NCBI GenBank assembly: GCA_013399305.1
Contig: VXAI01000028.1
Location: forward strand, 6,153,086 to 6,217,085
Length of the DNA: 64,000 nucleotides
From: Rostratula benghalensis
Taxonomy: Eukaryota > Chordata > Aves > Charadriiformes > Rostratulidae
Direction: 5' to 3'
Part shown: one piece after another, positions 25,936 to 37,547 of the stretch
How the letters are laid out: each line of letters opens with the position of its first letter
Position numbering within the stretch: the first letter of the stretch is position 1
Notes under the pieces: generated by a model
Told to the model about the DNA's origin: nothing
Seen by the model: only the letters and a program-made list of their open reading frames with translations
Database searches by the model: none
Position numbers and translations under genes: made by a program

Positions 25936-27759
25936 CAGTCTTTGAAATTCTTTAAATATAACACACTACAATTAACATAATAAATACCACCTGCTAATAT
26001 TTGATGGAGCTGAAAGCACCACAAACTTTAGTAAGATAAGCCTTACAAGGCTTTGGAGATTTTTGAAACAATACCCCCACTTTCAACACCTACACATCCA
26101 ATCTGACGGTCAAAAGCTTTACCACAAGGTCACAGAAAGTCATCGGTGGCAGAGGCAACACTAATTGACTTACTCATCTAACTTCTAGCATCAGCTCCTC
26201 TCTCCATGTATAGATGCTTGTTTCTCTCAGCACCAATCACATAATTATTCTATCGACTAGTGTTAAGTGCTGCAAGCTTAAAATCAAATCTTGATTTGAA
26301 TTATTCATAGAGCAAAGCATATGCAGGTATCAACAGCTGTTTTCTATAGGATAGGAATCTGATTACAAAAAAAAGAGACAGATTGAAGCCCATTCCCCAA
26401 CTCCGAAAAACCACATTATGCTGCAATTATGTATCTCCAAAGTAAGACCTTCCTGAAGATGACAGTAGCCCAAAATAAGCAGACATGAACACGCTTTGCT
26501 TCTGATCAGTGATCACAAAAATAAGTATCTTCTCATAAGACAACACATGCAAAGGGAGCCCACCGTAATGCAGGAATGGGAGTGCATCTCCTGCCTTTGT
26601 CTCCTAGAGAGAAATTCTTGCACGTATGCAAAGGAGAAACAACATTTGGGATCCTTGGGATCCTTTTCTAAATTAATCAACTTTTTTGGACAGTTCCACT
26701 GGCGTCTTGAAGAGAACAAAAAGTTACTTTGAGGGTGATTTTTCAAACTTGAAACATTTAGAAATGCCAGCTATTGTCCCTAGTTATAGTACCTACAGAA
26801 AAGAAAAAGAAAAAGCACCTAGTTTAAACGTTACTGAGAGGCAATGGTGTCCCGCAGAGACTTCAAGCTGGTAAAGGGCCCTGTCCTGGGTGATGATACT
26901 GAATCTGAAGCGAAGAGACTGCACATCTTCCCAAGAAAAACAGGATTCAAACTTCTCATTGGACCTGATTTTTCTTTGTGTTTTTTCTTACTGGCAGAAG
27001 TCAGAGGGAATTAACGTGCTGCACGGGGGAGGTAAGCTGGGGGCACAGGCTGTGATACCACTGGGAGAGCACAGAAGACAGGAACCCTTAGAAAAAGGGC
27101 TGCAAGCTAAGCCAGCTCTGCCTGATCCAGGACACACACCACATCTCAGTCTCCACACAGGACTGAAATACCTGTGCCAGCTGTGAAGGATAGGAAAAGC
27201 CCTTACTCACAACACAGGAAACTTCTTTATGAACTGAGTTCCAAGAGATTAGGTTCTCTTATGCCAAATATCCCAAAGTTACACAGTGAGGGGAATTCAA
27301 GCTGCTCAAACCAAGGTGTTTTGGCCTGGCAGTGGTCCCAGCAGACTCCTCTTATGGTCTGCAAGGACAGCTCAGCACCACCCTTGTCACGATTTGGTTC
27401 ACCACAGTTAAGCTTCTGCCCTGTGCCTGCCACTAAAACCATCTCCCCTTTCCTCTGGGGACTACCTGAGGCTAAACTAGCTACTTGGGAGCTAATAATG
27501 GCCAGCAAAATGCTCTGATAGCTCTCTAAAAGTAGTTTCAGATCCATTTCTGAATTTAATAAACCTGAGCAAGCAGGAAGAGGATTAGGAGATAGCAAGG
27601 TTATAAAATACAAGGTGGCATTGCTTTGGAGTACAGCAGCTTGAAAGAATGGGGGACCATCTACAGACTATGACCAATACCTTCACCTCCAGCCATTCAA
27701 GATTAGGATCAACTCCCCACCCATCATATTTTGGGTTTCTGTGGGGTTTTCTTTTTATC

Positions 27760-27774
27760 TTTTTTTTTTTTTTT
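27760..27774. repeat. T15 homopolymer
   Basis: Fifteen T residues after a T-rich lead-in (TTTTCTTTTTATC). Confidence 0.9.
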
Positions 27775-28494
27775 AATAAAGAAAACACGAGGCTTCAATT
27801 CTTTTCCCCAACACCTCAACATATATTGCAAGATATCATAAAGCAGTTGGGAGTAAAATATGTGAGCAGGACAGCATGTGATACTCAATATCTCAAGTGA
27901 TATTTCAGGCCCTTCAGGAAGTACCTAATGTCACCTCTGGACCCATATACATTTATCTCCTGCACACACCCTTAGGTCATTACATGCAGCTGTGATTTCA
28001 TAGTGATGAGAAAAAGACTAACTGCCTGGGAGACTACCTGGTGTCTGAAGGATCTTATTTCTGTGAAAAATACAGAGAGAAATTATGACATGATCACCTG
28101 GTCCAGTATCTTTGGCAGAGACACCACAATGGTTGGGCTTTCCTGACAAAAACAACAGCATTAGACACTGTCAAAGATGTGCAAAACTTCCTTGAGGAGT
28201 GAGAGGTAAACAAATGCCTCCCCAACATATCTACCCCATAGGTACCACAGACCTTGCTCGAGTAGCACACAACTTGTGTGAGCAGAGAGAGATTTTTCAA
28301 GAGAATAAAGACAGATTCACGCATATTTGAAAATGACAAGTCACCACCATGTTAGTCATAATATTTAAGGGGTGGGGTATTTATTTCAGATTGGCAGACA
28401 TTAATTAGGCTCAGAGCTGGATTAACTGGCTTCTCATTACACAAGCCAAGAATAAAGGATTGACTTGTTTTAATCAAACCCTTCCTGTTCGCTT

Positions 28495-28510
28495 TGATTA
28501 GGCCTAATCA
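28495..28510. promoter_or_regulatory. 16-bp perfect palindrome with paired homeodomain-type sites
   Basis: TGATTAGGCCTAATCA is its own reverse complement and carries two facing TAATC cores. The flanks (28395-28540) hold more such cores (GGATTAAC, TTTAATCAAA, ATTAATTAGG). The arrangement suits dimeric binding by bicoid- or paired-type homeodomain factors, but function is inference only. Confidence 0.4.
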
Positions 28511-28810
28511 GAAGCAAGGCTGTTTACAGATAATGCCTAGTAGTCACTCGGGAGACAAAAAAAAAATAAAAAGAAATAAAGAACTTCCCAATCAGTATCA
28601 ACTTACCCTGTATTTGCATGTCTATACCTCTACATACAACTCCACTGCATGCATCAACAATTTCCATCCATAAAAATTCTACATATAGATTCTACATCTA
28701 ATTCTACAGCCACACACAACACACATCATTGGCTCTCCCGAAACACCCTATGTTAAATTTCCAGCTGTCTCACTGACCAACTTTGCTGGCACCAATGCCC
28801 TCTTACCAAC

Positions 28811-28878
28811 GGGGTTGGCGGGGGGGGAGCAAGCCTGGCACTGCAGGAACCAGGCAAAGCTCCAGGGGGGAGCAGGGG
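28811..28878. other. G-run cluster (possible G-quadruplex)
   Basis: GGGGTTGGCGGGGGGGG at 28811-28827, then GGGGGGAGCAGGGGG at 28865-28879 with 37 bp between. On the plus strand each half carries enough G runs for part of a quadruplex; in the KIF16B transcript the region is C-rich. Confidence 0.5.
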
Positions 28879-30022
28879 GTTTGCTGCAGGGTCCAGTTGC
28901 CTGTGCCACAGGCTGGTGATATTCCCTAAGAAATGAGGATTTATAGGTTTCCCTTCACACAAATAATATGAGGTTGGCCAATTATGCTAGGTTGTTTTTT
29001 CTTTAATTTAGTAGCAAATATCTTGCTAATTTGACTGAGTTACATACATGTAAACTCCTAACTTATTAGGCTGAACTTGTTTGCTAAGGAGCTAGATAGT
29101 AGGGATGAGACTGAATGTTCCCACCAAAAACGTAATGTAGCTCTTTTGTTAGTGAACAGATTTATCTTTATCGTTCCCAAACATTAACATGGCTGTAATT
29201 GCTGGATCTATAAAACCAGAATTTTACTTTTCTAGCACAGAATTTAGCCTTTGCTTCTGTTGGAGCTAAAAAATTGAACTATGGAGACTTGCGTTCTTGC
29301 CACTACAGTGGCACTAACATGGAACAGTCTGTGTTAGTGATGGACTTAACCCAAAGCGAAAAGCGAAGCACCAACACCACACAAACCACTCCTTTGGGCA
29401 TGTTCAGGGGTACCTAATGACTTTGGACCTAAAGCAGGCACGAGTCAACATCTTTAAGCAGGTAATTTCCATTAGAAACCCAGGACTTATATTTTTATCC
29501 CGTTGAGAAACTCCCTATGTTTTTTATGCACAGCGTAATGAGATTCCTTAAATCAGGGTTAGTTTCCTCTATAGCTGTACAGGTGAAAGCAGATTTTACC
29601 ACTGTATCTCCAGAAGTGTTTGAGTGTCACTAAAATTTAATTTTACCCAGGGTGCTACTGAAATTTACTTCATTTCATACACCTTTTGAATTTTTGTAAT
29701 GTACAAGCATTCTGAGAGATGCCAGTTATGATTCAAGGTGAAATTGCTCTCCCAGGTTTTCAAAATCCAAACTATTCATTATAGCTATTTAGAGCGTTTT
29801 TCTGTGCCAGTCTAATGGTATGAGCACATTATGTTGAATTACTATTATGCCGCATCAATTGAATTAACTTCTGAAGTCAGTCTACAGCCCAAATTACAAT
29901 CTTATTCTGCCTGAAATTCATTTAAAATCCACAGGACTTAATATTTCCTTACAATGCCTGCATGCTAAAAGCTTATATTCATTGGCTTTAAGTAGCTCCA
30001 ATGAAAACTGACTTGTAGGCTG

Positions 30023-30048
30023 GCATGAAAAATAAATAAATAAAAGCA
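30023..30048. repeat. AAAT short tandem repeat
   Basis: ATGAAAAATAAATAAATAAA: about three to four AAAT units in an intron. Confidence 0.85.
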
Positions 30049-33000
30049 GCAAGGGCTATGATTTACAGGTGCTCTGTCAGTGTGAGCCTTCTTTTGGAAT
30101 TGAACGGCCATATTAAAAAAGATCAAACCAGACCCGACTAGTGAAGGAAACCAATCTTTTCTCCGGAGCACAAGTCAAAACAAGTCCTGTCAAAATCTAT
30201 TGAGAAAGAACAACAACAGGATTGAATTTACCACACGTCCCTGGGCCAGCAGCGACAGCCCATCATCTGCTGGAGTGGCCTTGGCAAACAACTCCTGACG
30301 CACTTGGCATGCATCACCCTCTGCTTCCCCTGGCAAAATCAGATGCTGGAGGATGACTGATAGACTTCCTCTGAGAAGGGATAGCACCCAGTTCAACCCA
30401 GCGTCCTTGGTCAAGCGCTCCCTTTATTCATTTGCTCCCATCTGAATGGGGAGAGCCATTACTGGAGACCGATAAAGGCACACAGCTTCAAAACCTGATT
30501 TGTAGGAAGATGTTGGGAAATTAATTCTGAACTGACAGCAAAATACATTATGATGTGGAGCTAAACTAGAATTCAAACTATACACTGTCACACATTCTGA
30601 TAAATTATGATAAACATACCTCCTTGTTTTCTGAAATCTCTGAAAAGGAACGAAAACTGGTCTTTGAATTTCACATCCTATTTAATTCTTTGGTCGTCAT
30701 AATGGAGATAAACATTTTATCAAAAAGCTCCAGTGTTGGACGTGGGGATCCAAGGTTATACATGTAAAGGAACAAACACCCAAATTCTTATAAAGTGGTA
30801 TGCATATTATGAAAAGCTACCTATAGCAAACTCTGCAAAAGCGGATTTCAGACCGGATCTTGAATCTTTCAGTGAGATTGATCACATGAGACCAAGGGGT
30901 TGCTTATGCTCACTCCTCCTTTTGCACCCAGCAGCCTATTGGACCGGAGCTTAAAAACAAATCATCCAGAAAACAACCCCATTCCTTCAAAACCTGCCAT
31001 CTTTCTCTTCTATTGCTATTATAAAAATCATGTCCTGCATTTGCTGTGCACCTGGCTGAGAGTCTATGGTATTTAATTAGAGAAACATTTTATTGGTATA
31101 GGATCAACTGCTGATGTATGCAAAAATCCTAATTTTGACTTATTTGTACCTAGTGACTGTAATCAATACATAAAATTAATTTTATTTATGCACTTTTTGA
31201 AGCCAACATGCCTCTTACGAGAAGCAGTGCCACCCAAAAAAAGATAAAATGCTTCACTGCTGAGAGCTGCTACAATTCCCCTTTGAGGGCTGCCACTTCA
31301 AAGAAGAAGAGCCAGATGCCCTGGGCAACCTCGACAATGTGCTGGAGGCTGGGAACCTGGTGTGTGAAATCACTCTCAGAGGGCTAACTGCAAAGTTTTA
31401 CTGTCTGCAGGCAAGGCAAGACTTTAGTGTTGGTGCTGAAAAGCAGTTACTTTGGTTTCTGAAAATTTTAAGTGGTTACTCAAGGTTATGAAGGGCACTT
31501 GGCAGAAACTAACTGTACCTAATCTACAAAATTATCCTTGACTTGGATTTCATATAACTGTATTCACAGTATTGCTCAACCATACATGCTCTTCTCTTGT
31601 GTATGTGGGTGCATCTGTGCTCTTTCCTCCTGTGGTCCTGTTGCATCCCTCTTTCTCTAGTGGGAAATTAAAACCATCACTTCAAGGTGTTGCATTCTAT
31701 GGTTCAGACAATGGGTATGAAATGATCTTTAACATTACCAAACACTGAGATTTGCAATTGTTCACTTTCATGCTAGCAGTCATATCTGGTGTGCATTCAT
31801 GTTTGTAACAAAAGGAAAAGCTTCCTTTTATCTATTTTTCCTATTATCAAATGTATTCTGAATGCTTTCTGAAGTTCTCCTCCTTAAGATGCTGCTAAGA
31901 ACAGTATTTACGACTGCACAGAGGCAAACATTCAGTGTGCCAGAGCCAGGCTGGTAAGCAGCTGGCTTTAAAGCTCTTCTTAAAAAAGCTTTGGTATTAG
32001 CAATGTTGTTGTAAGCTGATACTGGAGTCTAATAATTTCTTTTTGATAGTCCCTTTGAACTGACACCTAATCAGTAGCTTTGAAAAGTCTTTGCGACCGG
32101 CATCAGAGTCAGGGACAAAAGTCAAACAGAAATGGTAACTGACCTCACGGGACAGTGCCTAGAGAATAGAAACATCAGTTCACCTGGAACTGGCATGAAG
32201 GAGGTGGTCTCAGATAGGGCTGTGAAACAAAGACCAGCGGGATGTACTCATGAAGTCCATACTGAATATTCAGATGATGAAATACCTAAAATCTCATCAC
32301 AATGCTCCTGCCCTCATGGAGGAATACCTCAAGAAATGAGATCTCAGACAGACTCAAACATTCTGCTTGCCCACATTTTTTGACAAATATTTTGAGGTGT
32401 TTTTTTTTCTCAGATGTTTCTTAGACTGAGTGTCACCAAGATGCTCATTCCAAAGTTAATAATACATTTAAATAGCAAGAATGAATTCAAGTTCAAGGAA
32501 AAGGGCTATTTCTGTTATTTCATTATTTCTTTAAGAACCAGCTGCTTGAAGCCATGCAAAACCAGCAGAATCTCACTTTTAATGGGGGAAAGCTGGAGTG
32601 GCTTTAGAGTCCTATGCAGTAAGATCCCTTAGAAATTATCACCTCCAAAGGAACTCAAGTGAGAATACAAACTAAAAATAGGACAAAGCATTTGGCTACT
32701 AAGTTAAAGAATCTACATTTTGTTAAAGAAGTTCAAGAAACTCAATTTTGACTATAGGTACCAGCAGTATTTCAGTTAGTTCAGTGTCTACGATGCTTTC
32801 CCCAGCCAGTTCTACAGATTCAAGAACATAATTGAATTATGCAGTCCGTACAAGATTTATTTCTGCCTCTTGCATTAACACCTATCACTGAAAACCTCAT
32901 CAGGCGACATCAGTAAGTGAGGAGGTTAAGGACAATTGCATTATTAATTTTAAATAAATTGAGCGTGTCTATCTTTTAAAGAGGTTCAAAGCACCAAGAA

Positions 33001-36000
33001 AAAAGAAGAGCCAAGACAATGCCAGGAAGATGTATATGCTCCTAGAAAACCTAGAGCAGGCTCACTTTACCATACTGTCAAAGGTTGACTTTCATTCCCT
33101 GAGTGCTGTAAATGGCAACCAAAGGAAGCACACAAGTCTTACCAACTGCTGAGCTGTCCCTGTGCATCGCCAACCAGGGAGTTTGCCTGTTCCCCTTTGC
33201 TGTCCACAAACCAAGCTGAGGAGATGCAGCAGTGGGAACGGGGCACAGGGAAACAGGGAACAGAGAAAAGGGGACAAGCTGGGATTCAGGGGAGTTTTTA
33301 TTTTCCTTTAAGCAACAACTTGTTGGGATTTTGTCCACGTAACAATTGTTTTTCAACTAAACACACCAGTGACAGCAAGAGCAGAAAAGAAAGCCTAGTG
33401 GGTCCGTGGCTGCAAGGCTTCTGACCAAGGAGTCAAGAAGCACAGCTCAATCTGCTATGTCAGCTTAGACAGTCACTCCTACCTGGTTTTCCTGGCTGCA
33501 CAATGGGAAAATAAGGCTAATAATAATCTTTGTTACTACAACAAAGCATGAGTCTGGGAGAAGAAAAATAATCAGGGGAATGATATGATATAGCAATACA
33601 GGATCCAAAGAAGCTGGGATTTCAGGAAATCTTTTCACTGTCATCCACAGATCTATCAACTCACCAAGGAATAAGAGATATTCTGCAGTTAAGACAGTAA
33701 CAGATACATTCACTGAATCGCATATCTCTTGTGACATGTGTTTCCTTTACAAAGTTTTTGCTTAAAAAAATTTAAAAAAGGAGTATACATCATCTGATTC
33801 ATTTTTAAAAAGGAACCTATACCCTTACCTACTGATTTCTAATTGCATGAAAGAATAGATACACACTAACTTCTATTCATTAACTTTAATCAAAAGAATT
33901 CTTGGCTGTTTCATTTAAGGCGGATTTAATCAAGCAAGGTTGGCTCTGAAGTAAAATTACAGTCTTTAGACTGTGGAACAATTAATTTAGAGTTTTGCCT
34001 TGCAACAGGTCCCTGATGAAATACTAAATGAACAGATTGCAATAGGGCATTTTGGATAGGTAATTTTAAATACAATTTAGGTGTTTTCTCATAAGATCTA
34101 TAGGTAAAGCCTTTGTGCAAACTTGCATGTTATTTTTCCAAACCCCTATGGAAATCTCAGATATTGGTCAAAATACCTTCTATTATACCAATAAACATTA
34201 AAGCGAAAGTATTTACATTGCAACTACGTATCACACTAGAGATCAAAGACTTCTCTCTTCAGGTTCATCTCACACAAAAACTGTACACATAATGTGCTTT
34301 CCGACCAAAAAGATATTGTGAAGCTTTTGGTTATTAAGTATCTGCACCAGCTAGGATAAAAAGAATAAATATAGCAACTTAATATTTACATTAAATTTGC
34401 ACTTATTGTGATTTTAAATCAATTTTTTGGGGCTCTCCGGTGCATTTTACTCAAAGTAATTTCAACTATTATGATGAAATATGCCCATGTCTACCTCAAG
34501 ATAAAATAAGATAACTCTATGTGACAATCCTAAATAAAACAAAGCAAACCCTACAGCCAGCCCCTCTGATTTTAGTTGCTTTGAAAGGTACCACAAACCC
34601 CCGTATTGTCCTCAGCACTTGTCCTGCTGTGGCAAAAATCCACAAAAAGCAATGTGTAGGAAAACACCAACTCTTCCTAAACTGTCCTGAACAGATGTTT
34701 TGGACAAAGCTTTTTGTAATTAGATACAATGAAAATTTCCCCAACTAAAACCAAAGTGAGTCAAATAAAATAACAGTTCAGGAATCTGCACTAGAACCAG
34801 TTCTCCGATTGTTGTGTCCTTAGTTAATTGGAAGAGTGGTTTCTCTCCTACGATAATTCCCAGACGATCTGCATCATTCTCCCAGTCTTGACTGAGAGCT
34901 GCAACTTAGTTTTGAAAAAAAGAGCCTGAAAGGCCATTTTAGTAACCAACTGCTAATTCCAGCCAATACTCTAGTCAGGCTCTTTAACTCATATGATAGC
35001 TGAGGTTGTCTTATCCCTCGCACATGTGTACACTGGAGTTTGAATTTTAAATTGTTACATGCACACTTTAAAAAAAAAGTAAATTAAAAAAGAAACTGCC
35101 TTTGCTCAGAAATGATCTATGGAAGACTGATATTTATCACAATGTTAACTGTTTTTAGTCAATAAAGTTAGCTCAGCTGCTGGATAAGAGTATACATTTT
35201 TGGCCTGAAAATTATGCGTTGCTTTTTCTAAAAATGCTGTATTAACCCATTACTTCTAGACTAACCCTATGGAACAATCAAATGATCTTTATATCTTACT
35301 ACAGCTGTAATAAGACATCATCTATGAGGCTTGAAAGAGATTGCAAGGAGTTTTCAGCAAATCAAGTCACAGAATCAGGTACAAAAGCCAAGTGAATACA
35401 AGCCACATTTCTGCTTGTTACCAAGGTCCACAGCACCCTTACCTGACCAAATTCCCCTGTGAGAAATGCACTATCATCAAAATACCAAGAAACCACATTC
35501 CTTACAGAGGCAATCCATCCATTTACTACTTTCCAGTTAGCCCACTGAAGTGTGCCCGATGTTCATACCAGATTGAAAGCCACAGGGCAGTTAACAGCCA
35601 GTGTTCTAAATACAACTGGTGCCTGTGCCATCTTCCACTATCATTCTTTCTCTACCTGCCAAATGCTTTCCCAGCATAACTCAGGATGGGCTTTGAGGCT
35701 TCAAAGCGTTACGTGACCTTGGGAACCATCACTACTTAGGTGGGTTCTCCCACTCTTCACCCAAGGAGGCTTCAGCTACATTAGCTGAAACTCTTCAGCC
35801 ACTGGCAAAGTCAGAGCAAACTGCTGCAAAATATATAATAAGAAGAAAATATCATGATTAGAGATCTAGACATACAGGAGTTTTGACCAGTTTGTTGCAT
35901 CAAACTCCTCGTGGAAAGGATGGTAACATTTGTGTGGCTCTTTTTCCTCTTTATTTATCTTTCCCTTAGCCATGGAGGATCTTTAGTTTCTCCAACTAAA

Positions 36001-37463
36001 CAGAGAGATGTGTCAGGATTACTGAAAGGCATGGCCAAGTCTACTATTTGGCATATGGCAAAATATATTCATGTGAACTTTGGTCATACTATGTTATGTT
36101 TGCAAAATACATAGGTAATAAAGTTTTAACAAATTAATTCAGATAAAATAGATACAATTCATTTTTTAAGTTAAAACCTGGCTATATATAGAGCTACAAG
36201 TACTACATAACCATGATCAAAGCATCACCATGCACAGCATTTTTAATATTTATAAACATTACAATAAAATCTGTTAGTAAATCAATGAAAGGTCAGAAAG
36301 ATTAAATTTCTTACTAGTACAAAAACATGCAAATTGAGTACTAGACTAGAATGTGCTCATGCCTTTATGCCCTCTATAGAGGAGACGAAACAAAAAGCAG
36401 ATTACATTTTGTGCTACATGTAAAACCACCTCACATCAAAAGTCAGTGGGAGAATTTTTTTTTTGTAGATCAAAGAAAAAAATGAAGTATGTAGAAAAAA
36501 AAAACCCACATGGAATAAAAGATTCCAGTTGGGAAGCAATCTACTTTTATGTTAACTTCTCTAAAGCTCTACTTAATGCTACTTTAGCTCTACCACGAAT
36601 ATAATTCTTAATGACTTCCGTGATCAGGTAATCACCAATGTGGCTACAATACAGTTGCGGGGTGTATGGGTTAGTATTTTTTCACGCCTCTTCTTCTTTT
36701 CCAAAACCCCACATCTGCCCCTGGGCTGCAGTAAGACATGCATTAACATAGATATATAAAGATCTAACGTGTAGTACGAGTCAGAATTATGCCATCCACA
36801 TGGCACTGCAGAAAAAGAAAAGAAAAAAAAAAACCACAAACACCAAACTCGTTACCTAACAAAAAAAAAACAAACAAAACCTACAGTTTACAAAAAAAAA
36901 AAACCCACCTGAGTTACCTACTCAATAACTTTGTCCACAACAGAATTGATTTTTAACACTAATTGAAGAAAAAAAAGATACATTCAGAAAGCTGGGTTAC
37001 AAAATAAAGCTCCAAGGTGCCTAAATATTGCTTTCCTTCTGTCATGAGATATTTGGATATAGTAACTATGATAAAACAGTAAATCTTCAGCTAAAAAAAT
37101 TGCATTTAGAGTAGTAATTTATTTTTTTTTTTAATCTTGTCTTGCACAGAGACCATCTGTCTACAGTGAACACTTACCTCATCCACAACCTTTCCCCCTT
37201 AAATAAAATGTACCTCCTATGAATATCTCTAAATAGATGCTTTTTTCCCTAGGCTAGGATTAATTTATTATTTTTTTTTTAATGCATGTTTCATTACTTT
37301 GCAATCTACTGCTGCCATCTCCTGTGTTAAATGAGGCAGCAAGTAACTTCATACTTACAAGCAGACTATTTAACTTGGGCCACACAGGAATGGTTTCTGT
37401 TGGTCAAGCAGAGAGTGCTCCACCTAAATACACCATAGAAGCCTGTGGAAAAGTTGGCATTAC

Positions 37464-37547
37464 CTCTAAGTGACTCCGTCGTTCTGCAATCACTCGTTCA
37501 TCCTTGTTTCCAAAGAGCTTCTTTGGAGGGAATTCTAAAGTGGCAAG
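37464..37547 (-). CDS. KIF16B: KIF16B coding exon (PX domain, PPK loop and following helix)
   Basis: An 84-bp, 28-codon minus-strand exon encoding LATLEFPPKKLFGNKDERV then IAERRSHLE. This is the central PX segment: the proline-rich PPK loop, the hydrophobic Leu-Phe pair that is reported in KIF16B to insert into endosomal membrane, and the Arg-Arg-x-x-Leu helix that completes the phosphoinositide pocket. The acceptor reads TTTAATGTCTTCCAG and the donor is GAG|gtaatg. Phase is 0 on both sides, so it follows the exon at 59740-59829 (ending KYPE) and precedes the terminal exon (starting KYLR) without a gap; the order matches what I recall of vertebrate KIF16B. Read through its donor, the frame stays open for 19 codons to a TGA at 37406-37404, which matters for a possible alternative 3' end. 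Confidence 0.96.

Larger units (their letters stand above)
22030..37463 (-). other. KIF16B: KIF16B last coding intron (about 15.4 kb)
   Basis: Bounded by the donor gtaatg at 37463 and the acceptor TTCCACAG ending at 22030. Mostly AT-rich unique sequence. It contains homopolymer tracts (A17 at 25919-25935, T15 at 27760-27774), an AAAT microsatellite near 30027-30044, a G-run cluster at 28811-28878 and a 16-bp perfect palindrome at 28495-28510 in a homeodomain-site-rich block. I recognised no CR1 and no alternative exon, except the possible read-through 3' end adjoining 37463. Confidence 0.85.
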
